From positions 35,749 to 99,748 of the forward strand of contig NZ_SRIB01000009.1 in the NCBI RefSeq assembly GCF_004684055.1: DNA of 64,000 nucleotides, read 5' to 3'. The position numbers were made by a program, and so were the translations under genes. Below the pieces are notes generated by a model. The model was not told the origin of the DNA. It made no database searches and saw only the letters and a list, made by a program, of their open reading frames with translations. Position 1 is the stretch's first letter. Each line of letters opens with the position of its first letter. Below, piece after piece: positions 57,042 to 64,000 of the stretch. This DNA comes from Soehngenia longivitae. Its GTDB lineage: Bacteria; Bacillota; Clostridia; Tissierellales; Tissierellaceae.

Positions 57042-58133
57042 CTAGCAAATAGTAAAAATACTTGGGGCAAGCTCTTTAACGATACCTTTTATTTCAAGAA
57101 TTGTAAGAGTACTATTTACCATGTTTATATCTAAGCCGGATTTCAAGGCTATTAAATCAGAATGAAGTGGGCCGTCTTTTAGTATTGTATATATACAGCT
57201 TTCAGTATCACCTAACTCAATACTATTAATGGATGCTTTAGTATTATATTCGAGATGTAATATATTTTCAAGTTCTACTAATATATCTTCTACATTTTGA
57301 ACCAGCTTTGCTCCATCTTTTATTAATGCATTTGTTCCTTCGCTGTATAAGCTGTTGATATTGCCAGGAAGTGAAAATACTTCTTTCCCCTGATTTAATG
57401 CATGGCTTGCAGTAATCAACGAACCCGAGTTTTTCTGGGCTTCTATAACTAAAACACCAGAGCTAAGTCCGGATATAATCCTATTTCTATGGGGGAAATT
57501 ATATTTAAATGGTTCAGTATCAGGCGAAAACTCACTAATAATCAAACCATTATTTTCAATATCGTAAAATAATGCTTTGTTTGATTTAGGGTATATCTTG
57601 TTAATTCCGCAACCTAAAACTGCAATTGTTTGTCCGTTGTTTGAAAGAGCGGTTTTATGAGCAATAGTGTCTATTCCATATGCAAGTCCACTGATAATTG
57701 TTAGATTATAGCTTATTAACTCTTTCGTAAATTTTTCACATGCCCATTTCCCATATAATGTTGGCTTCCTAGTTCCAACAATTGCTAATGAATTAGAATT
57801 AATCAGTTCAATATTCCCTTTATAGTATAATACAAAGGGTTTATTTTGAATATATTCTAGATTGATAGGATAATTTTCACTATAAATAGTCAAAATACCA
57901 ATGTTATTTGATTTTTTCATATTATAAATTATATTTAAAACATCATCAATATTGGAACTCAATAACTTCTCTATTATATTTGAATTAAACAATCCAAGAC
58001 TTTCGAATTCATTTTTATTAAAATATTGAATATCTTTTAAACTGTCAAAAATATTTTCTAGTTTTTCTATTTTATCACTATTTATGCCATTATAGCTTAA
58101 CCAAATTAGGATTTCTTCTTCACTATATCCCAT
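57042..58133 (-). CDS. dprA: DNA processing protein DprA
   Basis: DprA loads RecA onto incoming single-stranded DNA in natural transformation. The 363-residue protein has the Rossmann-fold motifs VGTRKPTLYGKWACEKF, SGLAYGIDTIAHKTAL, VLGCGINKIYPKSNK and FPHRNRIISGLS, plus an N-terminal SAM-like and C-terminal winged-helix domain. With comM next to it, it suggests competence-related functions, though no DNA-uptake genes are in the window. Confidence 0.95.
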   Translation of the reverse strand: MGYSEEEILIWLSYNGINSDKIEKLENIFDSLKDIQYFNKNEFESLGLFNSNIIEKLLSSNIDDVLNIIYNMKKSNNIGILTIYSENYPINLEYIQNKPFVLYYKGNIELINSNSLAIVGTRKPTLYGKWACEKFTKELISYNLTIISGLAYGIDTIAHKTALSNNGQTIAVLGCGINKIYPKSNKALFYDIENNGLIISEFSPDTEPFKYNFPHRNRIISGLSSGVLVIEAQKNSGSLITASHALNQGKEVFSLPGNINSLYSEGTNALIKDGAKLVQNVEDILVELENILHLEYNTKASINSIELGDTESCIYTILKDGPLHSDLIALKSGLDINMVNSTLTILEIKGIVKELAPSIFTIC

Positions 58134-58139
58134 TGATAA

Positions 58140-59660
58140 TTACCTCCAATATTTTTTATCTAAACTTCTATATCTAATAGCCTCAGATAAATGATAATCT
58201 TCAATAATATCTTTCTGGTCTAAATCAGCGATAGTTCTAGCTACTTTTAATATTTTATTATATGATCTCGCACTGAATTTATATTTCTCAAAAGCCTTTG
58301 ACATCAACAATTCTGCAGACTTTGATAACTTACATATTGTTTTAATTTCTTTGTTTGAAAGATTGGCATTGTAAATTGTAGCTTTAGTGGAGTTTCTATT
58401 TTGCTGAATTAGTCTTGCCTGTTCAACCGTACTTTTTAAATCTGATGATGAAATTTCCTTAGACTCTTTACTTAGATCAGAGTAATTGACAGGTAAAACT
58501 TCTATATGTATATCAATTCTATCTAATAATGGATGACTTATTTTATTAAGATATTTTTCGATCGATGTTTGACTACAGGTGCATTGATGAAATGGATCCC
58601 CAAGATTTCCGCAAGGGCAGGGATTCATACTTGCTATGAACATAAAATTTGAAGGATATGTTAAAGATGCATTTACTCTTGATATATGTACAAAACCATC
58701 TTCAAGAGGTTGCCTTAATACTTCAAGAACATTTTTCTGGAATTCTGGTAATTCGTCAAAAAATAAGACTCCTCTATGCGCTAGTGATACTTCTCCTGGT
58801 TTTGGAATTTTTCCTCCACCTATTATAGCAATGCCTGAAGATGAGTGATGTGGGGCTCTAAAAGGTCTTTCTGTGATAAGCCTGTTGTCTGTCAAAAGAC
58901 CTGCAATACTATAAATTTTAGTAACTTCGATTGATTCCTCAATGTTTAAAGATGGCAATATTGTTGGCAATCTTCTTGCAGACATGGTTTTCCCTGATCC
59001 GGGAGGCCCAACTATTAACATGTTATGAGAACCAGCAGCGGCTATTTGCATAGCTCTTTTTAATCCTTCTTGCCCTTTTATATCAGAAAAATCAATATTG
59101 CTACTTATGCTCTCACAACTATAAACTTCTCCTTTATAAGCTTCTATCGTCAGTTTCCCATTTAAAAAATCACAAACTTGTTTTAAATTATTTACTGGGA
59201 TAATATCTACATCTTCTATGATTGCACACTCATCTTTATTTTGTTCAGGAATAATGAATTTTTTTATACCATATTCTCTCATAGATATTATCATCGGTAA
59301 AGCACCAATTATCGGATTGATAGTCCCATCCAAAGACAACTCTCCTAGGTAGATACAATTAGCATCAGGTAGATTAACAATTTCCGCTGCAGCTAATATT
59401 CCTATAGCTATCGACAAGTCCATTTGTGAACCGTCTTTCTTTAAATTTGCTGGTGCAAGATTGATAGTTATTCTATTAAGAGGAAATTCAAATCCTGAAT
59501 TTTTAATTGCACTTCTAACTCGTTCTTTGGATTCTTTTATCGCTGTATCCGGTAATCCAACGATATTGAAAACAGGAAGACCCTTAGATAAATCGATCTC
59601 TACATCTACAATGTGACCATTTAATCCTTGTAATACACATGTTTTAAGTTTAGAGTACAC
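58140..59660 (-). CDS. comM: YifB/ComM family Mg chelatase-like ATPase
   Basis: A ~506-residue AAA+ helicase of the ComM/YifB family, which promotes branch migration of transformed DNA. N-terminal Lon-like domain (GLNGHIVDVEIDLSKGLP; ITINLAPANLKKDGS) precedes the Mg_chelatase ATPase (Walker A GPPGSGKTMSARRL; Walker B FFDELPEF) and a C-terminal domain. Zinc cysteines MNPCPCG...CTCS are visible. Two GTG codons compete for start; 59660 has proper spacing from GAGGTGA, while 59666 abuts it. Confidence 0.93.
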   Translation of the reverse strand: MYSKLKTCVLQGLNGHIVDVEIDLSKGLPVFNIVGLPDTAIKESKERVRSAIKNSGFEFPLNRITINLAPANLKKDGSQMDLSIAIGILAAAEIVNLPDANCIYLGELSLDGTINPIIGALPMIISMREYGIKKFIIPEQNKDECAIIEDVDIIPVNNLKQVCDFLNGKLTIEAYKGEVYSCESISSNIDFSDIKGQEGLKRAMQIAAAGSHNMLIVGPPGSGKTMSARRLPTILPSLNIEESIEVTKIYSIAGLLTDNRLITERPFRAPHHSSSGIAIIGGGKIPKPGEVSLAHRGVLFFDELPEFQKNVLEVLRQPLEDGFVHISRVNASLTYPSNFMFIASMNPCPCGNLGDPFHQCTCSQTSIEKYLNKISHPLLDRIDIHIEVLPVNYSDLSKESKEISSSDLKSTVEQARLIQQNRNSTKATIYNANLSNKEIKTICKLSKSAELLMSKAFEKYKFSARSYNKILKVARTIADLDQKDIIEDYHLSEAIRYRSLDKKYWR

Positions 59661-59685
59661 TAGCACTCACCTCATTTAATATAAT

Positions 59686-60042
59686 TTACCATGCATTAAA
59701 AGCATTTTTAATATATATTATTTTATTATTATCTAGCGGATATACTTCTGCTACATCATATCTGATTTGAATATTATTTAATTTATTTGTTTGAATATAC
59801 AATAAAGAGGTATTTATTATTTTTAATTGTTTTCTTCTATTCACTGCTTCTGATGGCCTACCATAAATTTTGCTATTTCTTGTTTTAACTTCAATAAAAA
59901 CTAGAATATCTCTATCCATAGCTATTATGTCAATTTCACCTATTTGATTTCTATAATTATGATAAATTATTTTATAATTATTAGATCTCAAATACTCTAA
60001 TACTAATTTTTCCCCTTCATCTCCAATATTCTTATTACTCAT
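59686..60042 (-). CDS. yraN: YraN family endonuclease-like protein (UPF0102)
   Basis: A 118-residue UPF0102 protein with a restriction-endonuclease-like fold: GEKLVLEYLRSNNYKIIYHNYR, then GEIDIIAMDRDILVFIEVKTR, the PD-(D/E)xK core. Function is unknown; the family sits beside rnhB throughout bacteria. It begins one base after rnhB's stop. Confidence 0.92.
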   Translation of the reverse strand: MSNKNIGDEGEKLVLEYLRSNNYKIIYHNYRNQIGEIDIIAMDRDILVFIEVKTRNSKIYGRPSEAVNRRKQLKIINTSLLYIQTNKLNNIQIRYDVAEVYPLDNNKIIYIKNAFNAW

Positions 60043-60043
60043 A

Positions 60044-60658
60044 TTAATTAGTCCTCAAAATATTATTTAAAAATGATTTCCTATGCATATCTGAAGCTCC
60101 ATATTTTTTTATCAACTCTATATGCTCTGCAGTGCCATAGCCTTTATTCTTGTATAATTTATACTGTGGGTACAATTTATCCCATTCATTGCACAGACGA
60201 TCTCTATAAACTTTTGCAACAATTGATGCACATGAAACATGATGGACTAAATCATCTGCATGATTTAATGAAATTTGATCAATAGATAAATCTAATCTTT
60301 CAGCATCAACTATTGCTATTATTTTATCTGTTGAAATTTTTGTTTTTTGTAGAAGATTTGTAATAGCATATTTCATTGCTAGCCTAGTAGCTTGTTTAAT
60401 GTTTATTTTATCTATAGTATTATTGTCAACACAAGATATTGAATAACCAACACAATTACTTATAATTATTTCATTCAAATATTCTCTTTTCTTTGGAGAT
60501 AATTTTTTAGAGTCCTTTACATCCAATATATAAAAGTATTTTGGCAATATTAGTGCACATGCTGTGACATCGCCAAATAAAGAGCCTCTTCCAACTTCAT
60601 CAACACCAATTATATAGTTGTATCCTTTTTCATATAATTCTAATTCAATTTGATTCAT
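60044..60658 (-). CDS. rnhB: ribonuclease HII
   Basis: RNase HII (204 residues) cuts RNA in RNA-DNA hybrids and removes single ribonucleotides from DNA. Catalytic residues lie in GVDEVGRGSLFGDVTA (DE), AIVDAERLDL and NHADDLVHHVSCASIVAKVYRD (in parts). The last block is the usual xxDxxxxxxSAAS-IxAKVxRD motif with SCAS. It starts 2 bases after rbgA. Confidence 0.95.
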   Translation of the reverse strand: MNQIELELYEKGYNYIIGVDEVGRGSLFGDVTACALILPKYFYILDVKDSKKLSPKKREYLNEIIISNCVGYSISCVDNNTIDKINIKQATRLAMKYAITNLLQKTKISTDKIIAIVDAERLDLSIDQISLNHADDLVHHVSCASIVAKVYRDRLCNEWDKLYPQYKLYKNKGYGTAEHIELIKKYGASDMHRKSFLNNILRTN

Positions 60659-60660
60659 AT

Positions 60661-61482
60661 TTATCCCTCTTGCGGACTTTCTAGCGAAATTCTTCCCAAA
60701 AGTCCTTTTCTAAAATCATCAATTACTATATTAGCTGCCTTTTCTAAATCAATAATTGATCCTTTCAATAGGCAACCTCTTTTTATGGCAATATTTTCTA
60801 ATGTAACATAAGAGTCAGAGATACTATTTTCCAAATCATATCGTCTAATTACTAACATTTTGTTTATTGTATTAAGCTTATCTATTAATTTTAATGAAAG
60901 AGTTACAGTATCTAAGATTTCATCCTTTATAGATCCCACAAACGCCAAATTTAAACCAACGTTTTCTTCCTCGAATTTTGGCCATAATACCCCTGGAGTA
61001 TCTAATAAATAAATACCATTATTAGAATTAATCCATTGTATCGACTTAGTAATACCTGGTTTATTGCCTGTCTTAGTAGATTTTCTATTTGCAATTCTAT
61101 TAATCAATGTAGATTTGCCAACATTTGGAATACCTACAATCATAACTTTAATCATATTTTTGTCAATTATTTTTTTTGTTAAATTAACCAATTCATCAAT
61201 GCCATTGCCATTTAATGAATTGAGAAATACACAATCAATCCCATTGTTATTATAACATTTCATCCATTTATTATTTATATTTGGATCTGCTAAGTCAGAC
61301 TTATTTAGAATGGTTATCCTCTTTTTCTGTCCTAATATAGAATTAATTGATGGATTTTGACTACTATAAGGAATCCTCGCGTCCAATAATTCATAAACTA
61401 TATCTACTAATTTTAAATTCGATTTAATAGATTCTGTAGTCTTCTTCATGTGCCCTGGGTACCAGTTTATATTAATGTTCAT
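60661..61482 (-). CDS. rbgA: ribosome biogenesis GTPase YlqF (RbgA)
   Basis: RbgA (273 residues) is a circularly permuted GTPase needed for late 50S assembly. The order is G4 (NKSDLAD), then G1 (GIPNVGKSTLINR), G2/G3 (DTPGVLWP); N-terminal WYPGHMKKT and ELLDARIPYSSQNP are hallmark motifs. It follows rplS after a terminator, so it may have its own promoter or rely on read-through. Confidence 0.95.
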   Translation of the reverse strand: MNININWYPGHMKKTTESIKSNLKLVDIVYELLDARIPYSSQNPSINSILGQKKRITILNKSDLADPNINNKWMKCYNNNGIDCVFLNSLNGNGIDELVNLTKKIIDKNMIKVMIVGIPNVGKSTLINRIANRKSTKTGNKPGITKSIQWINSNNGIYLLDTPGVLWPKFEEENVGLNLAFVGSIKDEILDTVTLSLKLIDKLNTINKMLVIRRYDLENSISDSYVTLENIAIKRGCLLKGSIIDLEKAANIVIDDFRKGLLGRISLESPQEG

Positions 61483-61503
61483 ATTATCACCACTTTAAAT
61501 ACA

Positions 61504-61527
61504 AAAATTGGGACTTATTAAGTCCCA
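61504..61527 (-). terminator. terminator of rplS
   Basis: An 8-bp perfect stem (TGGGACTT / AAGTCCCA) with a 3-base loop right after the rplS stop, followed on the minus strand by ATTTTTG. Confidence 0.85.
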
Positions 61528-61875
61528 TTAGTAAAATCTTTTTTCTTTAACCTTAGCTGATTTACCTTGTCTATCTCTTAAGTAATACAATTTAGCTCTT
61601 CTTACCTTGCCTTTTCTTACTACTGTAATTTTATCGATTCTTGGAGAGTTAATAGGGAATGTTCTCTCAACACCAATACCATATGATATTCTTCTTACTG
61701 TAAAAGTTTTTCTTGATCCTTCTCCTTGTATCTTAAGAACAGTACCTTCAAATACTTGAATTCTTTCCCTAGAACCTTCAGTTACCTTATAAAATACCTG
61801 AATTGTATCTCCAACATTAAATTGAGGTAAATCTTTTCTTATTTGTTCTGCTTCAATAGATTTTATTATGTCCAT
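61528..61875 (-). CDS. rplS: 50S ribosomal protein L19
   Basis: L19 (115 residues) lies at the 30S-50S interface. Landmarks: [28 protein letters not shown] (in parts), [27 protein letters not shown] and [22 protein letters not shown] at 61875 is chosen: it has GGGAGG at suitable spacing and the standard N terminus; the adjacent ATG at 61878 is close to the site. It has its own promoter and a short leader. Confidence 0.97.
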   Translation of the reverse strand: MDIIKSIEAEQIRKDLPQFNVGDTIQVFYKVTEGSRERIQVFEGTVLKIQGEGSRKTFTVRRISYGIGVERTFPINSPRIDKITVVRKGKVRRAKLYYLRDRQGKSAKVKEKRFY

Positions 61876-61934
61876 CATTATCCTCCCTTCCTTGAATGTT
61901 CTTGTAAAAACAGAGGAACACACATATTTACACG
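61876..61934 (-). promoter_or_regulatory. rplS leader, candidate L19 leader
   Basis: Minus-strand RNA contains TGTTC...GAACA (5-bp stem, 14-base loop) and a TTCCTC stretch that can pair with the GGAAGGGAGG ribosome binding region. It is the size and position of the ribosomal protein L19 leader known in Bacillota. Class membership needs a covariance search. Confidence 0.5.
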
Positions 61935-61940
61935 AAATGT

Positions 61941-61969
61941 ATTATAACATAGTTAAAATTTTAATACAA
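61941..61969 (-). promoter_or_regulatory. promoter of rplS
   Basis: Minus-strand TTGTAT (61969-61964), 17-base spacer, perfect TATAAT (61946-61941), located between trmD and rplS. The transcript would begin near 61934. Confidence 0.75.
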
Positions 61970-61976
61970 TAAAACT

Positions 61977-62702
61977 TTAAATGTTTTTAATTATATCTTT
62001 AATTAAGCTACTCGTTGTATCATCTAATTTATTGTTACATATCAGATCTGGCCTATTAGATAAGGTTATATATAAGGAGTTAATAATTCTCCATTTTTTA
62101 ATCCTCATGTGGTCTCCACTTAGAAGAATCTTAGGCACTCTTTTACCTCTGAAATTTTCAGGTCTTGTGTATTGTGGATATTCTAACAGTCCTTGGTAAA
62201 ATGATTCATTTTCAAATGATTCATCAGAAGATAGTACACCTGGGAGTAACCTAACAATAGAATCAATCACTACCATAGTTGGTATTTCTCCGCCTGTTAA
62301 AACATAATCACCAATAGAAATTTCTTCATCAACGTAATTCTCAACTATTCTATTATCGACTCCTTCATAGTGCCCAGACAATAGAATGACATGTTCTTTT
62401 CTTGCTAATTCTTTTACAATCTCTTGATTTAACAATTTCCCTTTAGGAGACAAATAAACAACATGTGATTTTTCGGTTTTACAGCTCATAATAGCATCAT
62501 ATATTGGTTCTGGTTTTAGAATCATTCCAGGTCCGCCACCATAAGGATAATCATCAACCCTTTTATGTTTATCCTTTGAAAAATCTCTAATATTCACAGT
62601 GTTTAGAACAAATTTGTTGTTTTCCAAAGCCTTGCCAATAATGCTGTAACTATAAAGATACGAGAAAACCTCAGGGAACAAAGTTAATATATCTATAATC
62701 AT
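61977..62702 (-). CDS. trmD: tRNA (guanine(37)-N1)-methyltransferase
   Basis: TrmD methylates G37 of tRNAs reading CNN/GGG codons to stop +1 frameshifting. The 241-residue SPOUT enzyme has DYPYGGGPGMILKPEPIYDA (in parts), LLSGHYEGVDNRI, IGDYVLTGGEIP and the C-terminal PQYTRPENFRGKRVPKILLSGDH (in parts). Its ATG overlaps the rimM stop by 4 bases (ATGA). Confidence 0.96.
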   Translation of the reverse strand: MIIDILTLFPEVFSYLYSYSIIGKALENNKFVLNTVNIRDFSKDKHKRVDDYPYGGGPGMILKPEPIYDAIMSCKTEKSHVVYLSPKGKLLNQEIVKELARKEHVILLSGHYEGVDNRIVENYVDEEISIGDYVLTGGEIPTMVVIDSIVRLLPGVLSSDESFENESFYQGLLEYPQYTRPENFRGKRVPKILLSGDHMRIKKWRIINSLYITLSNRPDLICNNKLDDTTSSLIKDIIKNI

Positions 62703-63199
62703 TCTAACATTCCTTCTATAGGATCAATAATTATTGATTTATCTTTAATATTTACTTCCACAACGAATTTTTTAACAGCAGGTATTAAATAGTCTTTACC
62801 TTCTTCATTCGTTACTACATATACATCATTTGCATTTCCTGTAATAACATCAGTCACTTTTCCAATATAATCATTTGATAAATTAAATACAGTACAGTTG
62901 ATGAGATCAGAAATAAAATACCTATCTTCTGGTAATTCCACTTTATCATAATCATCTACATAAAGGTATTTCCCTTTATATTTTTCTGATTTGTTAATAT
63001 CGTCTAAACTTTTAAATTTAACTATTACCATACCCTTATGAATTTTTACTGACTCAATATAATATAATTCTTTTTCATCTCCTAAATAAGCTTTACTCAA
63101 ATAGAAGAATCGATTTATATCGTCTGTAAGAGGATAAATTTTCAAATCACCTTTTATCCCATGAGTATTAGTAATCATTCCTACAACAGTATAATCCAT
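62699..63199 (-). CDS. rimM: ribosome maturation factor RimM
   Basis: RimM (166 residues) binds S19 and aids 30S head assembly. Landmarks: VVGMITNTHGIKGDLKIYPLTDD (in parts), the KFKSLDDINKSEKYKGKYLYV region, and the PRC-barrel C-terminal domain with GKVTDVITGNANDVYVV and LIPAVKKFVVEVN. It lies in the expected rpsP-khpA-rimM-trmD-rplS order. Confidence 0.95.
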   Translation of the reverse strand: MDYTVVGMITNTHGIKGDLKIYPLTDDINRFFYLSKAYLGDEKELYYIESVKIHKGMVIVKFKSLDDINKSEKYKGKYLYVDDYDKVELPEDRYFISDLINCTVFNLSNDYIGKVTDVITGNANDVYVVTNEEGKDYLIPAVKKFVVEVNIKDKSIIIDPIEGMLE

Positions 63200-63222
63200 C
63201 TATCCACCTGAATTCCAGAAGT

Positions 63223-63453
63223 TTATTGAATTATTTCAACGACTACTCTTTTATTTTGTTTTATTGCTGCTGCCTTAACTACAGTTCTAATAGCTTTAGC
63301 AATTCTTCCTTGCTTACCTATTACTTTGCCCATATCTTCAGGCGCAACTCGCAATTCAATGATTATAGACTGAGAGCCTTCAATCTCGTTTACTTTAACT
63401 TCATCAGGGTTATCAACTAAGCTTTTTGCTATAAATTCCACTAATTCTCCCAT
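63223..63453 (-). CDS. khpA: KH-domain RNA-binding protein KhpA
   Basis: A ~76-residue single KH-domain protein with the GxxG loop in MGKVIGKQGRIAKAIRTVV. KhpA partners with KhpB/EloR in Gram-positives, binding small RNAs and tuning cell elongation. ATG at 63453 is preferred: GGAGGTTTTAACT precedes it, while an ATG at 63468 has none. Confidence 0.94.
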   Translation of the reverse strand: MGELVEFIAKSLVDNPDEVKVNEIEGSQSIIIELRVAPEDMGKVIGKQGRIAKAIRTVVKAAAIKQNKRVVVEIIQ

Positions 63454-63470
63454 AGTTAAAACCTCCATAC

Positions 63471-63740
63471 TTATTTGTCAGCATTTTCTTCCTTTGTTTC
63501 ATAAATACCACTTTCTTTAAACAATTTTTCAACTGTTTCAGTTGGTTTAGCACCGTTTTTTATCCATTTAAGTGCTTTTTCATTGTCTACTTTTATTGTC
63601 TTTGGTTCTGTAAGTGGATTATAGTAACCAATTTCTTCAATGAATCTACCATCCCTAGGGGATCTAGAATCAGCTACTATTATTCTATAAAAAGGATTCT
63701 TTTTAGCTCCCATTCTTTTCAGTCTTATTTTAACTGCCAT
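63471..63740 (-). CDS. rpsP: 30S ribosomal protein S16
   Basis: S16 (89 residues) supports 30S assembly. The N terminus [20 protein letters not shown] and [19 protein letters not shown] are diagnostic. AGGAGGTGAT precedes the ATG. It is the first minus-strand gene from the right; the expected upstream neighbour ffh is not seen before the IS element. Confidence 0.97.
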   Translation of the reverse strand: MAVKIRLKRMGAKKNPFYRIIVADSRSPRDGRFIEEIGYYNPLTEPKTIKVDNEKALKWIKNGAKPTETVEKLFKESGIYETKEENADK

Positions 63741-63825
63741 TATATCACCTCCTAATTATATATTATCTTAGCTCGTTGCAGAACTCTACAACTCGCATAT
63801 TTACTGCCTTTGTTTATATTGAAAT

Positions 63826-64000
63826 GGCTAGATTCCCCCCATTTTGGGTATATATACAGTGTCAAAATGTGTATAACTCAAAACAAAAACAGAAAGGAGA
63901 ATCTTATGCCAGTTTCAGCTAAGCAATTAAATCTTTGTGATATTTCTAATGATTTTGATAAGTTTTATAATCAAAATCAAGATGACTTTCTTTCTCTATT
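63826..64000 (+). mobile_element. insertion sequence, left end (partial)
   Basis: A transposase gene begins at 63906, and the preceding sequence (from about GGCTAGATTCCCCCC at 63826) probably holds the left inverted repeat and promoter. The right end is outside the window, so the boundary and target duplication cannot be verified. Confidence 0.5.
63906..64000 (+). CDS. IS transposase, N-terminal fragment
   Basis: The first 31 residues of a protein cut by the window end, starting MPVSAKQLNLCDI and continuing DKFYNQNQDDFLSL. This opening resembles DDE transposases found in Clostridia that begin M(S/P)VSAKQLNL and continue with a FLSLLE-type segment; I recall these as IS4/IS1182-like, but the family is not certain. 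AAAGGAG precedes the ATG. Its direction is opposite to rpsP. Confidence 0.65.
   Translation, partial: MPVSAKQLNLCDISNDFDKFYNQNQDDFLSL

Overview
The window is AT-rich bacterial chromosome from a Bacillota member, most likely a clostridial lineage near Tissierellia/Peptostreptococcales. This is inferred from low GC, strong AGGAGG ribosome binding sites, CodY, a Gram-positive PolC, RNase Y, LexA boxes of the CGAAC-N4-GTTCG type and Clostridia-like gene order (miaB-mutS-mutL-miaA-hfq; rpsB-tsf-pyrH-frr-uppS-cdsA). No rRNA, tRNA, CRISPR array or prophage was seen.

Layout. 1-260: 3' end of an M42 peptidase. 342-5800 (+): a fructose PTS operon that also carries enzyme I (ptsI, IIA, DeoR regulator, fruK, IIBC). 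5.8-14.2 kb (+): miaB, mutS, mutL, miaA, hfq and a PLP enzyme of the methionine gamma-lyase-like family, ending in a bidirectional terminator shared with lexA. 14.9-15.4 kb: a divergent SOS control region between lexA (-) and a small membrane LysM gene (+, YneA-like), with three LexA boxes and two good promoters. From 15.4 kb to 63.7 kb every gene lies on the minus strand: a Xer-type recombinase, aminotransferase, PHP phosphoesterase, RNase Y, a four-gene Mre11/Rad50-like module, recA (with its own LexA box), cinA, pgsA, rimO, ftsK, uppP, dut, M16 protease, pnp, rpsO, ribF, truB, nrnA, rbfA, infB, rnpM, nusA, rimP, polC, ispG, rseP, cdsA, uppS, frr, pyrH, tsf, rpsB, codY, topA, dprA, comM, yraN, rnhB, rbgA, rplS, trmD, rimM, khpA and rpsP. 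At the right edge an IS-type transposase gene starts on the plus strand, directly upstream of rpsP.

How the genes fit together. Most of the window is housekeeping: translation factors, ribosome maturation, RNA decay, envelope lipid carriers and DNA replication. DNA repair is unusually concentrated: mismatch repair, LexA, RecA and an SbcCD-like nuclease module lie within about 18 kb. lexA, the LysM gene and recA all carry recognisable LexA boxes over promoter elements, so they probably form a small SOS regulon that stops division while repair proceeds.

The most unusual item is the module at 20988-24327. It holds an SbcD/Mre11-like phosphoesterase and a Rad50-like ATPase split into three separate genes: a Walker A half ending in a CxxC...HxxxxH motif, an 82-residue coiled coil, and a signature/Walker B half. 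Other points of interest are the absence of dxr from the cdsA-rseP-ispG cluster, likely structured leaders for rpsO, rpsB and rplS, a promoter-hairpin arrangement before rimP-nusA that looks like attenuation, and the IS element beside rpsP. Gene assignments rest on recognised motifs and gene order; no database search was run.
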